This document shows, piece by piece, positions 35,896 through 48,107 of a stretch of 64,000 nt of DNA (the first letter of the stretch is position 1; each line of letters starts with the position of its first letter). Source of the stretch: Panorpa germanica (lineage: Eukaryota > Arthropoda > Insecta > Mecoptera > Panorpidae); NCBI GenBank assembly GCA_963678705.1, contig OY783221.1, positions 3,038,001 through 3,102,000 of the forward strand, read 5' to 3'. The position numbers were made by a program, and so were the translations under genes. The notes beneath the pieces are model-generated. The model saw only the letters and a program-made list of their open reading frames with translations, was not told the DNA's origin and ran no database searches.

Positions 35896-38800
35896 TAGTT
35901 ATACTCTATAGTACTCGTAATTTGAAGTGCCTAGAGCCAAAACAAAACTTAAATTAACCTCCACCATAACTAATTACATAATTAATTTATGTATATATAC
36001 TATAATAATACATAACTAATTATATTTTATTGTGAAATATTCAATTTAAAATTTAGAGTTTGTGAAACGACCTTTTCGACATAAATATAAATAAAAATTT
36101 TCCGGTTCCGCATACATTATGAAATATAAGTTACAATTATCTTAAACAAAACAACGGATTTATTAAACCCGGATCATTTTCAATGATTAATCAGCATGAT
36201 TTATTTTCCTTGATCCGGGATCCGAAGTACCATGTGCTTGGTTATATATTACTCCTACCGCAGTCTCTCATTTAATGATCTATTTATCCATTTTATAAAC
36301 TACAAAGTAATTACACGGTATAAATTACTTGACAAGTCACCACGTGTAATGATTTGATGATTTTCTGAGCGAGTCAACATCTTAAGTATGCAATAAAAGT
36401 AATTAAACATAAGGCGATACTGGACGAGTTACTATTTTTAGGAACAAAGTAAATAGGTATTTTTAATTAAAGTGAACAATATACGGAAATAATCGATGTT
36501 GCTTCCGGTTTAGGGATTCAGGTTAAGATCAAACTTGGAATACCTATTATACCTAAGATACCTATTACATGTCGTGGGACGTTTACTCTAGCTTAGTATG
36601 ACAGTGCTCTTTCATTGAGCTACCACGGTTGTTGAAATTTCTCTGGCTATTATGAAATATAATGTCACTATATGTTACCTGAACATACTAGAATGAGAAG
36701 TGGCCACAGATGTAATAACGACTGTTGAGAATGTTTCCTTTATTAAATATACTCTACTGTAACAACTGATTAGTGTGATAAAAATATAAATGGGTTGCAC
36801 GATTGCGTTATTCTACAGCTGACAATTGTTCAACGCCGTTAGGAAGACTCGAGATTTAATTCCGTCTCTCACCTTCCTCATTTTCTCTAACGGCGGCCAT
36901 TTAAGTTGACGGTAGCTTTTCTATGAGCTGATGAGAAACTTTTCTGCTCTGAGTTTTAAAGATTTCAAATTAAATTTCTGCCTCAAAAGTTCCAACGAAA
37001 TCCATTATTTATTTATTATGCAATAGTAGTAGGATTTATTCGTAATTTTATTAGTGTGTCTTCACCTAATAACTCTAACCATAACAAATTTGTTTTATAA
37101 TTTGTCGGTAGGTTAAAGATCACGTATAAATATAAATATAATTAAACAGGCGTTTGTGTAAATATATTTTTAATTCAACTTAATTTTAACTTTCACTCTT
37201 AATTATAAAGATAACTGAGCTCACGAATATATCGTAAACTTTTAACCTTTAAATTGCGTACTTTTGTTATCAAATTATATTTTATTTTATAATACACAAT
37301 TAGAGCAGCGTACGCATAAATTTTGCGTAAAAAATGTGGACATAGCCTGTTCTATGAATACGAACATTATTATCATGTTTACTTATTATTTATCATTTCG
37401 TTTTTACTGTAATAGTACACTTGTTTTCTTGTGTACAAAATGTTTTCTGGAAAACTAGAACTTTTAACGAACCTTCTCTAAATGCTACTTAATCTAAAAA
37501 CAGTATTGGTTTATTTATGCAGTATATAATAGGTTAAGAACATTTTATAAATTATTTAAAAAAAATAGAATAAATCGAAAATAGGAAACATCCAAATTGA
37601 GATTATAAAACTTTTTGTTATTCATTTATTTCCTGAGTGCATTTCGTTGCTTTCTAACAAGTGTTTTTTGTTCAATTACATATTTGGACAATTTCATAAA
37701 AAACTATATATTTAAGCTTTTATTTTTTAATTTAAAAAGTATAAGTTACTATTAGTATCAGTGTTACCTGTTACATATTCGCATCAGGTAATACGTTATA
37801 CTTAAGTCTAACGCCTCAAGGTGTATTACGATTACAATTACGATGAAAACATGATCGCAAGAACGAGAGTCACGGCACGTTGATTATAATAATAAAAACA
37901 GATTAAATAAACCGAGTGACTTATAATGAATTGAATTTGCTTGCAGAACCGCGAAATGCTTGTCCATGATATAAATTGAAAATAAAAAAAAAGCATTCAG
38001 TAAATATGCGAGTTATTTTCACTTTTAATGAATAGAGTGATCTAATAAAAATAAAGCGAAAGTTACAAATAGTGTGATGTGTAAACAATAGCGTGGTGGT
38101 TGTTGGTTGAGGAGTGACTCAAGGGCAAGTGCGGTTAGATGATCTTCAGGAGTTGAGACTCGTCGATGATGATGACGACAGACTTTAAACCAATGCAATG
38201 CTGTCATTAAATTAATTCTTTTGAAAGTGCGTAAGCGTAAACGTTATACTTATATTACGTTTCTTAAACTAATTATAAATTAGTTATAGATTCTTTTATA
38301 ATTTAATAAAAGTCAAATTAAAGCAAATTAGAGCAGTTTTAATTTATATACCGTACTCTTTGTGTTTCGTGGGATCTTAAATGAAGGGAATGCGGTAATA
38401 ACAAAGAATAACCTTGAGTACTCTTCTTGACTGTTTCTTTAAATATCTAAAAGTTAACAGCGATATATAGATATTTAAAATTTCAATTTCAGTTTTGCAG
38501 CTTGCGCTACCTCTGCATTTGACGTCACAGAAACAAAAGTAATTATTATTAGTAAGTAAGCAAGTAAGAGATTATTTCTCTTTTGTCATAACAATTATAA
38601 AACAAAACTTCGACGAAAAAACGAACAAAATTGTTGCATTTACCAATCTGCTGCCTTAGGCCATGCACTTTTTGTAATATTCAATGTCTAATTAATATTT
38701 GGCATTGGCAATGACTTGAATTCTTACTATACTTTATCTATTGAATGTCAACTAAACAAATAACTGGTAGCCGTGACAGTGGGATTAATTTTAATTGACC

Positions 38801-38905
38801 TAACTAACTGGTTCTACTTTTCTATAAAGTTTATAACATAAATCAAACAAATTACATAGAAGAAATCTGAAAAGAAATTTATATGGGAATTAATAAAACT
38901 GGTTT
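35896..38905. other. Non-coding interval with small dyad and tRNA-like patch
   Basis: No gene. It contains a 9-bp inverted repeat CCCGGATCA/TGATCCGGG (36168-36176 and 36211-36219) and a minus-strand patch at 36571-36628 that looks like a decayed tRNA-type head. TGACGTCAC occurs at 38520-38528. Open frames at 37264-37458 and 38025-38207 lack any recognisable feature. Confidence 0.4.
36571..36628 (-). other. tRNA-like head, possible decayed SINE or tRNA pseudogene
   Basis: On the minus strand CCGTGGTAGCTCAATGAAAG runs into AGCACTG. GCTC and GAGC can pair as a D-stem around an A-box-like TAGCTCAATG. The anticodon stem is poor and the B-box-like part (GTAAACGTCCCACG) is degenerate. It is too weak for a functional tRNA. 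A tRNA-derived SINE head is the likelier reading. Confidence 0.3.
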
Positions 38906-38912
38906 CTAGTTA

Positions 38913-39405
38913 TTATTATTAATTGTTTATTGTTCGCCTTTCGGCTTTACAATCTACATTCTTAATACATTTCATATACTTCAACTTACAATTAAATTTA
39001 CATTATTCTAGACCTTTTTATTTCCAAAAGTACTTTCTGCTTCTTCTTCTCTTGACCCTCTTCCTTCCTTTTCCCTAGTCTTCCTCCTGTACTGGTCTAT
39101 TCCCATGTCTATTTTTCTGGGCTGAAGTTTAACTGTTTCCTCGCTACTTCTTTCTTTCTCCTGCTTCACTTCACTGCCTCTTTTAGTACTTCCTTTCTCT
39201 TCCTGTTCCTTGTGCAACCCAGCCACCAGCTTATTTATTCTCCTGTTTTTTCCTGTCTTCCTGTCTTTCCTTCTTACTATTTCCGCCATCCACCTTTTTC
39301 CTTCACTGCCTCCCATTAATAGCTGGCCAATATTTCTTTCGCTCGCTACTTTTTCCTTACACTCAAACTTAATGTGCTCCAGTGTTTCGTCCTCCGCTCC
39401 GCACA
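38913..39405 (-). mobile_element. 5'-truncated LINE (non-LTR retrotransposon) 3' end
   Basis: The minus-strand frame (39406 to 39008) encodes ~130 aa beginning CGAEDETLEHIKFECKE, the C...ET.EH...C signature at the C-terminal end of many non-LTR retrotransposon ORF2 proteins. A lysine/glutamate-rich tail and a ~90-bp 3' UTR follow. The 3' end runs into AACAATTAATAATAATA, typical of LINEs with short A/T repeat tails. CTAGTTA at 38906-38912 and 39406-39412 is a plausible 7-bp target-site duplication, placing the 5' truncation at 39405. Reverse transcriptase and endonuclease domains are missing, so the copy is dead. A related fragment lies at 33165-33350. Confidence 0.8.
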
Positions 39406-39412
39406 CTAGTTA

Positions 39413-40901
39413 AAAGTTTTATTAATATAAAAAGCATTTAATAATACATTTGTTTATCGTAAAAGATGACTTTATAACTTCGATTTTACATATGTTTAAA
39501 GTACTTACATATTTCTTATTCATTCAGTCCAGAAGACAAAAATTAAATTAATTAATACATCATGAATTAACTTAAAAGTTTATAAATACTTCAGGATGTT
39601 ATTCCTAGTTGCATTTCCTGAGACAGTACTTTAATAATACTTCTATAGATGAATCTTGTTAATTAATAATTGTTAATTATTATTTAATTTCTTTCTTGTT
39701 TAAGTGAAGTATGAATGAATAGATTTTAACGTTTATAATAAATAATAATAGTAATAATAATAATGAGGTACTTAATTAAATTTAATTGTAGCGATTGTGG
39801 TCGTAACTCATCTGTTTATATTAATTAAAAAGAATTTTCTCACATTAAATAAATTGCAACAATCTACAAAGGTTGCGAGAAATTGAAAGTTGATAATCCT
39901 CCATGTGGAAAAAACAAGAAAAAGTTTCGCAGCTGTCAGGGTTCATCTTAGAATAACGTGGGTAGGAAAACAATCGTTTTCAAAACAGATTCATTAGAAA
40001 ATAGTAGTACAATTATATTCTTTGCATTGTGCACTAGACACCATAACTAATGTAGAAACGTTACGTAAAAATATACGCAGTTTTATGTTTATTTTACATC
40101 ACAAATATTTCGTAGTTATAAGTTATAATAAGTTCGAAGAATGGCGCCATAATTGACAAACCCATATGCATTTTAGATCGTAAAAACCTTCAAACGGTAT
40201 GCGCTAAAGCTTCATGACATTCCGACCATTCGTTTACGAGTTACAGTGGTTTCAGTGACTCTACTTTTTACTCGGTGTACAAAATTATTTCTAAAGAAGA
40301 TATTTGCAAATAAATGTACAAAATATGTAATAATAAATATGTGCCAATTTCAAAATATGTGTCAGATCACATATCCATTGTGGTGCTGTCAAAGACCCAA
40401 CCTATTTTAATCAATACACATCACCGAGCCCACCTTTGTTCTCTTTTGTAACTATTGTTCAGCACACGCCACTCTTTAGCTGCTGCACGAATTCCCAACA
40501 ATTATTAACGAACACAATTACATATCAAACATTATGAGACTATCTGGTGTGAAAATATTTTGAATGAATCAAAAGGATTCTCTAATTTGTCAATGAAAAT
40601 TCTTATGCATCGTTGAACAACAAGTATGACGTCACAATTGTGACGTAACATATTTAAAAAAAAATTAGTGTTATTTTTATGCCCAGTATCATGCAGTTTT
40701 ATAGAAATTAAAGATATGGTTCATAACTCAATTATAACTGTATAATTGGCAATTATTTTTAAGTATAATAAAATACAATATATTTATTAATATAAATAAA
40801 TTAATGAATTATTATTATCTAATAAATAATTTAATAATTCATTGTTTTTAAAATTGCATTGCAATAATAAATAATTTCGCTTTTTAAAACAGTTTGCATT
40901 C
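39413..40901. other. AT-rich non-coding spacer
   Basis: No gene. Noted sites are the palindromic double TGACGT motif at 40629-40646 and a ~30-bp sequence at 40693-40723 that recurs at 57068-57096 (CAGTTTTATAGAAATTAA type), next to the peroxidase start exon. Confidence 0.4.
40629..40646. promoter_or_regulatory. 18-bp palindrome with two TGACGT/ACGTCA boxes
   Basis: ACGTCACAATTGTGACGT is a perfect palindrome preceded by TG, so the left half is a full TGACGTCA site and the right half a TGACGT half-site. TGACGTCA is the known binding site of CREB/ATF-type bZIP factors. Function here is inference. Confidence 0.4.
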
Positions 40902-41048
40902 GCCTTTTTGATTGAGAAACCGAAATTTATAACAGAAGTGGCTAAGAATAGATCATTCTTGTTGTCGGGATATAAAGTATAAGAAAATGTTTAGGGGTGA
41001 TAAAATGCTACGTGCATAGGAAGCCCGAGAAATTATATACAAAAAAAA
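40902..41048 (+). mobile_element. SINE-like retroelement, copy 1
   Basis: The body includes CCGAAATTTATAACAG, AATAGATCATTCTTGTT, TACGTGCATAGGAAGCCCGA and a 3' run of ten A. Flanks AACAGTTTGCATT (left, ending ~40901) and AACAGTTGGCATT (right, from 41049) form a 13-bp target-site duplication with one mismatch. It is non-coding. It is 20 bp longer at the 5' end than the copy at 44594. Confidence 0.75.
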
Positions 41049-41061
41049 AACAGTTGGCATT

Positions 41062-42682
41062 TTCTCTTTTCAGTATTAATGAAGCTCATATGAAATTGAC
41101 AATTTCTTTTGTTGATTGCTTTAGTAGAATTACTTCTGTTTACTGGTAATTGTAGGCAAAAGTACATCTTTGTATTAAGTACAAAATATTACGATTTTAT
41201 GACTACAGACATTTCTGTACAGTCTTCGACTCCGCACAGAATCGTGTGACGCAAAGTCAAACAAAAAGTGCCAATAAAATTCTAATACTGCTCATGAATT
41301 ATGGAATAGGAAAACACATATGGATAGTTCAGTTCTTTAGTAAGACATCTCCGAATATTAACAACAGATTTATATGTAAAATTTTATTCTCTATCCGATT
41401 CAATACTCAGATACCTCGTAAATGGTACCCAACAAAATTGTAATGCAAATAAATTTGTGAAATACTGCTGGAATGCATACAACTCGAATATTGTTTTGTC
41501 TAATACTTTGAATTTTTATTAAATACTACACGATAAAATTTTAGAGACAACGTTCAGTCAGATAACGTTAGAATAGAACACAAAATAAAGTGCACTGTAC
41601 CGGAAGTTCAAACAAAAAATTGCAACTATGTTCTAGCTTAAAAAAAGTCATTAGTGTTTGTAATTTACTTTCTAAATGCTTTTACTAATAGCTAAACACT
41701 ACTAATTTTTAACAATTAAACAATAAAACACGGTCCAACTATATCTTTCACAATAATTATATCTTATTAATATATTCATAATCAAAAATATAAATAACTT
41801 GATGAATTTCAACAAAGTCAATATATTTTAACGATTATTTTTTATAATAATAATTCTTGTTAGCACATAACCTCAAAATATATTTGTTGATGGACATTGA
41901 TGAGTCGCTGACATTATTTAAAATGATAAATAAACTTTAGCGAATAAATAGAATGGTATATTAGCTGTAAGAGATTGTATCAATCAAATGCACAGGGGTC
42001 ATTGCACTTTGCTTGTTTATCTACCTATGAAAATAGCATTTAAATAAAATACAACCAAAACTAATTGAATTATAAAGAAATGTTAAGTATTTCACAAAAA
42101 ATTGAAACAGTTTTGTTGTAGATATTGACTGGTATCGGTTCCCAACTAGAAACGTTTGCTGAATCAATACTTCATTTATTATGGGTTTTTTATCGCAACA
42201 AACTATTTGTATTTATTAAGAGTATACGAAATGTTGATGCTACAATTGATCTTTGAGTCAAACATATTTCAAAATCATTTATAGGTATTTCACGAGGTTA
42301 TAATAATATTCATGAATATTGCAGGTACTATACGTTAATCAAAAAGTTAATGGATATATATCTGTTTAAAATTTGAGTGTCTGCTTTGCCATTTCATTTT
42401 GAAGCCATGAGAAAAGTATTAAAGACTCTGAACTACTTTGTTTTTATTAAATTTATTTAAAGACTGCCTATTTTCGATGCTGAGTCCTATCGCTGACGAC
42501 CTCCTGCTATCTGTCGTTGGCTAATTCAATAGTAATAGTAATTAGTAATCAATTTTATTGCACGAGCCAACTGTTAGTACGATATGCAGTTTATCTTGCC
42601 TCTTTTATATTTTCTGTTGTATGAAAGAGATGAAAATTTATATAATGGAAGAGGGTAGGAATCAGAAATATAAACTTTAATA
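41062..42682. other. AT-rich non-coding spacer
   Basis: I see no gene or defined repeat. A 65-codon open frame at 41246-41443 has no recognisable motif. Confidence 0.4.
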
Positions 42683-42944
42683 CCCAGTAAACATTTTGGA
42701 GCATTTTGGAGTCACTTTGACATCATATTGGAGATGCGTATAATTTTTTTGTCATAAAAGAGATCATTTATAGTTCAGTTTCTCACAATCGTTCATATGA
42801 AATGTCTGTTTTATCGGCTACAGATGACGGAACCACTCCACCTGTCGGAATACAAATGAAGATAAAGTTGATGCGAACTATAATTGAAGTGAAATAGTGA
42901 TAGAAACGCCACAAAAAGGGACACTTCACTAAATGTTTACTGGG
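42683..42944. mobile_element. MITE with 14-bp terminal inverted repeats (Tc1/mariner-like)
   Basis: The left end CCCAGTAAACATTT (42683-42696) is the exact reverse complement of the right end AAATGTTTACTGGG (42931-42944). TA dinucleotides on both sides fit a TA target-site duplication, as in Tc1/mariner-type elements. It is 262 bp long and non-coding. A diverged copy of the interior lies at 53968-54191. Confidence 0.8.
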
Positions 42945-42946
42945 TA

Positions 42947-44068
42947 ATAACCACGTGTCGTGAAAACAATAATTCAAGAAATCAGCTACCTACCTGCGGA
43001 CGGCCTTGTTTGTTAAAAATGTTACTTAACAACTTAAACTTATTGTAACAGGTGTTACGTTATCTCCCAAGTGATAAGTCTACTTCTGAAGTAAATTAAT
43101 TATTACTAAATTTTAATTTTTTTTTTCTTTATTGTTTTTCGGCGATCTCAACTGCTAGGTCATATTCGTCGATCGTTGTTCTTTTACAACTTATTAATAA
43201 GGTATGTAACTTTTATTATTAATGTTAAATGATCATTAATTACTTTATTAATTGCGTCATTTAAATTATTTTTCATCATTTATTTTGTGAAAAGAACTTT
43301 TCACGAATTTAAAAAATACTTGTATTGAAAATATTGAAATATACAAAGATATTTTTACTGAAAAACTAGTTAAATAAATTGTCTGCCATATAATGAATAA
43401 TAGTAAATAGGTATTTGCTCCCTGAAATTTAACGTTTAAGACCTTAACCTATATTGCACGTTTCGTAAGATTGCCTAATATTTTTAATTATTATTTTATT
43501 AATGTATATTCCTAAAATTTATTTATTAAATCACGGTCTGTTTCTTCATTACGAAATTTAAAAATTATTTGATTTGTTAAGGTATTAAAAACGGTTATTG
43601 CTTGCCAACTTTTCATATCGTTTATATATAAGATATATTAGGATATATACCCAGAGAACATTTGGATAAACACAATATATTCAAGGTATATACATTTATA
43701 TATTTGCATATCCTATGTATATGCTGTTGTGATGTATTACCTATATAGTATGTTTATTCATTTATGTATTTGCAATATATATGTACAAGATATTATTTTC
43801 ACATTAAGATAGAAACCAGTGGAACCAATTATTGTAAATAATGGAAAATTATAAATAAACAAAAACTGTTGGCAAGCCTGTTACAAAGCTATAAAAAAAC
43901 ATTAATATGTAATAACAAATATATAAACATAATAAATAATTGTATGAATAGAAACAATAAATTTTTTAGAATTTAGAACATAAGTTTATTTACTTATTTT
44001 TAATATCACAAGATCTAAGTTTATTGTTATATACAGAAGTCTTATTAAACGTTAGTTAGCCTTGAAGA
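42947..44068. other. AT-rich non-coding spacer
   Basis: No gene. It contains TATAT-rich simple sequence around 43.62-43.80 kb and nothing else I can define. Confidence 0.4.
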
Positions 44069-44077
44069 TACTAGGAA

Positions 44078-44549
44078 AGTACTGAGATCGATTAATCGAT
44101 TTTTTTAAATCGATTTTAAAAAATGAATCGATCCCGTGAATCGATCTCAAACACTCGAAAATCGAGATTAGTTTTATTTTTGTAAGAATGCAACTATACA
44201 AATATTTCCATTATTTATTATAAGCTTGGACATGAAATATTGGGAATTATAATTATTTTAATCTATAATAAATAACCTATATGATTTTATTGATTAATCA
44301 AAAACCACTCTTCACTTATCCTTTAATCATAAGAAGGGCTTGCATTTTTTTTACAAATTTAATAAAAATAAAATCGTCTTTTTTTTTTTGGGTTAGTGTC
44401 TTTTTTTTTATATAAAAACTCAAAAAGAATCGAACAATCGATTTTTGAGAAATTGATCTTCTAGACTTCGATTTTTTTCTGAATCGATTCTTTCAATTTT
44501 GATTCGAATCGATTAAAAATCGATCTTTTCTAAGAAGAATCGCCATCCC
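44078..44549. mobile_element. hAT-like MITE rich in ATCGATT motifs
   Basis: TACTAGGAA occurs on both sides (44069-44077 and 44550-44558), containing an 8-bp target-site duplication as hAT transposases make. The right end read inward is AGGGATGGCGATTCTT, a common hAT-type terminus, and both ends run into repeated ATCGATT/AATCGATT motifs that can pair. The terminal repeats are imperfect. It is non-coding and non-autonomous. Confidence 0.65.
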
Positions 44550-44593
44550 TACTAGGAAGGCATTCTGAATTTACACTTCTAACTTAGGAAGCG

Positions 44594-44731
44594 CCGAAAT
44601 TTATAACAGCAGTAGCCATGAATAGATCATTCTTGTTATCGGAATACAAAGTATAAGGAGAAGCAGAATATATTAGGGGCGATAAAAGGCTACGTGCCTA
44701 GGAAGCCCGAGAAACTATTTAAAAAAAAAAA
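44594..44731 (+). mobile_element. SINE-like retroelement, copy 2
   Basis: Same family as 40902-41048 (CCGAAATTTATAACAGCAG start, TACGTGCCTAGGAAGCCCGA near the end, then poly(A)). A perfect 13-bp target-site duplication AACTTAGGAAGCG flanks it (44581-44593 and 44732-44744). This perfect duplication plus A-tail is strong evidence for LINE-driven retroposition. The short body and lack of coding capacity suggest a SINE or the 3' tail of an unseen LINE. Confidence 0.85.
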
Positions 44732-44744
44732 AACTTAGGAAGCG

Positions 44745-47673
44745 TACTTCGTGAAAAAACCTGACAGAGTTGCCAGCAATTCGTTACAAAACTAAAATTT
44801 AAAATTATGTTAAAATAAATCCATTATAAAATGGTCTATTGAACATGTCAAAACACAAACATTGATGAACAAAGCCATTGTTAGGGAACCAAGGTAAAAC
44901 ATCTCTATGAACTCAGATACCATTGCTGCAAAAAGCTTGAATAATGAATCATTAGCACTACTAGATATTTAGACAATGAAAAAGTTACAACCAAACAAAC
45001 AAAAAACAATTAAAACAAAATAATTTGAGTATAAAAAAAAACATTTTAACTATTTAACTTCTTAAAGTATTAAATAGGGAGTTCCAAAAAGAATTAGCCA
45101 ATATCTTTCTAACTTTATGTAACTTTTTTCGGTGATTATGTATTCTTAAATTATGCTTTCATATAGAGATAATACTCGTAGTTTATATGTAATATATATT
45201 ATAATCCGTATTAGTAACTGCATAAAAAGATACACAATTGCAGGTAGTCAATTCAAGACAATAATTAAAGAACAAGCGAATCTAATCATTACTTGCAACT
45301 ATAGCTATAGGTGTAACGATGCAACTTGGTTTGCAATAAAACAATTATATTTCAATTTATATAATAAAATAAGAATAAAAACTATAATTCTAGAGCTATG
45401 ATACGGTTAAACCTGAAAGTAATACTATAGTTAGAAGAAGCAATAAACAAGCCGTTGTTACTGGCTGACTTTATCGTAATTTCAGGTTAACTAGTAGAAA
45501 GTAAAAACACTTGGATAGTACAGTAACAGTGCTCAGTGCATGTACTTTGTACGGCGTAGGTACTTACTTAGACTGATATGATTTATTAGTTCATTTATTA
45601 CAAACACCAGACATTTGTTTTGTTTTTAAACTGTGATATAATGTTATTACGCTGTAATGAATGGCCAGAACGTTTTGATGATCCAGAAATGTCCAATTAG
45701 TTCGTCATGTCTCCATGGTGGCAGCACACTATGTAATACAATAAGAACTACCAATTAGCTTTTAAGGTTATGTTGAAGTCATTCATTTTATTAAGGTTAT
45801 CTTACAGTGAGATGTTAGAGCTAAATTGCGTATTATCTTTTCACATCTGACCCGTCTGTTTTAAACTTTGCTTCTTTTATAAAATGCGTTAAAATGTCAT
45901 GTATTATTTATCTAGAATAGTGATTTCAAATATTATTATTTTCTGGGATAATAAGTCAAGTATAACAATGAAGGAGTTCACTTAATCAAGGAATTATTAG
46001 GCTTAGAACAGGTTAAAGGTAAGCGTTCACTAGTCCACATGCAAGTCATTTAGTTCATTCGTTTTATTGTACAAAACGTATAAGAGAAACAGTGGGAAAA
46101 GAGGTTGCAGCAAGCAGTCGTATAAATGTCTTAATGCCAGCATTATCAGACAGCCGATCTGAACCCGATCTCAATTATTGTCCCAGTATAACTATGCCTA
46201 AGTAGAAAGCTACAAGAAATACACAGTGGCCCGATCAGGCCCTGACAGGGAACGCTTTATAATGTGTCATTTTAGGTAGGTAGCATAAAAGGAATCTCGA
46301 TTTAAAATTAGTTTTGTAGTGCGTACGTTCCCTAATTGGTTCCTTACTTGAAAATAAAGATATAATCAGTTGTTTTCTTTACATTGAAAATTATAACTCT
46401 CACAAGAATTAAAAAAATAACTCTTTTATACATAATAATATTATATATAGTTCAAATTACGAGAGTTCGGCGACGACTCATACTTAAAACAAGTTGCGGG
46501 GTATAAACTGCTGATATAACTAAAAAGCACTGACTCACTTATTTTTCTATAATGTTTATAGAAACGAATAAGATAAAATTAATTATCGTATTATAGATTT
46601 ATATCTCTCTTATAACCTCTTTTAAGTATAAGCCACCGCCGAACTATCGTGATTTGGACTATACAACTTTTATTAATAATTTTTTCCTATAAATTTTACA
46701 ATAAAAAAATCAGAATCAAAAATTAATTTAAATTAAGTGGTGTAATGAAGTACAGTCTGTTCATTTGCCAAATTCGAGCTTTAACAAATATTTAATTATT
46801 ATAAAAACACGAAGTTTTAAAAAGAAATCTGATGTTTTAGAAGAATGTATTTACGAGTAAGCCGGGGGCAACAATAAACCAATGATTAAAACAATAAATT
46901 TAATGCACCATTCTTTAACCATCAAGGCCTTTTAAATATTCATTAATTGTTTGATTATCTGTTTAAATTTATATAACAGTAGTTAATTAACCCACATTTA
47001 GACTAATTGCAAAATGAACTGCTTGTTACTAACATAAAAAAAAACAATTGGTCATTATCAGTCAAGCAAAACGGAAATATTTTTGAAATAACAATAATTA
47101 TAGAAGAATCAAATATTTAATGCATTTAATTTGGTGGAAATTTAATGTTCAGGGTCTTATAATTGTTTAGTTATTTTTTAATTAGTGTATAAGTATAGAA
47201 AGTGTATTACCAATTAAAAGTGCAGTTTAACGGGACCCTGAAATTGTTTTGACGTCACAGTAGTGGAGCTGTGCCTCCATTATCAATGTTTTTTCTATGA
47301 TTTTCCTCTTCTACAAACAAACAAGTAACCACAAAAAGATCTGCGTCCTTTCCCATTGGGTGCCATTGTTGAAAATAAGAATATCCATTTAATTGTATTC
47401 AGATTTAATAAAATTGTTTGTCATAAAAAATACAAAGTGCGTAATGACTTCTACACTGATAAGTGGACGCATACCTTAAGGTTGCACATACAAAATATAA
47501 AATAAACCTAAATATAGCGCGATATTAAAAGATTTTCAGCATTGGGCTCTCAGAGGAGTTTAGTTTCTTAGAAAATCTTCAATGGGGGGATCGCCAATAG
47601 TTCCCGTCGTGGATGCAGCCCCAGAAAACTAAATCACTTTCTCTGGAAGCGAAGACATTGGTGCTGTCTTTAC
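44745..47673. other. AT-rich non-coding spacer upstream of the 47.7-kb promoter
   Basis: No gene. Composition becomes less AT-rich near 47.53-47.70 kb, where a TGACGTCAC (47250-47258) and the core promoter lie. An 82-codon open frame at 45153-45401 has no recognisable motif. Confidence 0.4.
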
Positions 47674-47708
47674 TATAAAAAGGTGATCACAATTAACAAA
47701 CGCTCAGT
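47674..47708 (+). promoter_or_regulatory. TATA box plus initiator core promoter
   Basis: TATAAAAAGG at 47674-47683 is followed 32 bp downstream (first T to initiator A) by the arthropod initiator TCAGT at 47704-47708. This is the normal TATA-to-Inr spacing. The surroundings are GC-richer than elsewhere in the interval. A splice donor 0.2 kb downstream supports a real transcription start. Confidence 0.6.
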
Positions 47709-47903
47709 GGCTGACAATCGACGTGCCCGAACACGTACCGATAGACCGATAGACAAACAGACGGACGGTGCATCAACTAATTTGTAGTAAACTATAATTA
47801 GTTGTTTATTGTAATTAATACAAGTTTAACAATATCGCGTGTGCTCGTGATTTAATTTTTCTTATGTGGATAATTATTTGAAATATTTATTAGAAAAGAA
47901 CTG
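47706..47903 (+). other. Probable non-coding first exon (5' UTR) of the peroxidase gene
   Basis: From the predicted initiator A at 47706 to a consensus donor CTG|GTGAGT (47903/47904). There is no ATG-initiated frame of note. The next good acceptor in front of a coding start on this strand is TTTCAG at 57136, 8 nt before the peroxidase ATG. Joining them implies a 9.2-kb first intron holding the SINE and MITE copies of that interval. The link is inference. Confidence 0.45.
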
Positions 47904-48025
47904 GTGAGTGTTTTATGGATTAACCATGCCATGTTGGATGTACATATTAATAATATGAATTAACTACGAGTTGTAAGCTATTCATAAAAAACAAAAAATA
48001 GAAAATATTTCAGTAATAAGGAACA

Positions 48026-48097
48026 GTTTTTTTTTTATATATGATTTCTCGGGCTTCCTAGGCACGTAGCCTTTTATCGTCTCTAATAATGTTCTGC
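48026..48097 (-). mobile_element. SINE-like retroelement, copy 3 (5'-truncated)
   Basis: Reverse orientation: T-run, then TCTCGGGCTTCCTAGGCACG and TAGCCTTTTATCG, matching the 3' part of the copies at 40.9 and 44.6 kb. ATAAGGAACA at 48016-48025 and 48098-48107 forms a 10-bp target-site duplication. Variable 5' truncation between the copies is typical of target-primed reverse transcription. Confidence 0.82.
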
Positions 48098-48107
48098 ATA
48101 AGGAACA

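Noticed and set aside
36571..36628. Functional tRNA gene on the minus strand
   Set aside because: Only the D-arm is convincing; the anticodon stem and B box are degenerate, so it is listed only as tRNA-like.
39210..39413. Plus-strand open frame in the pyrimidine-rich LINE region
   Set aside because: It is the complement of the LINE ORF2 end, which carries the recognisable C...EH...C motif.
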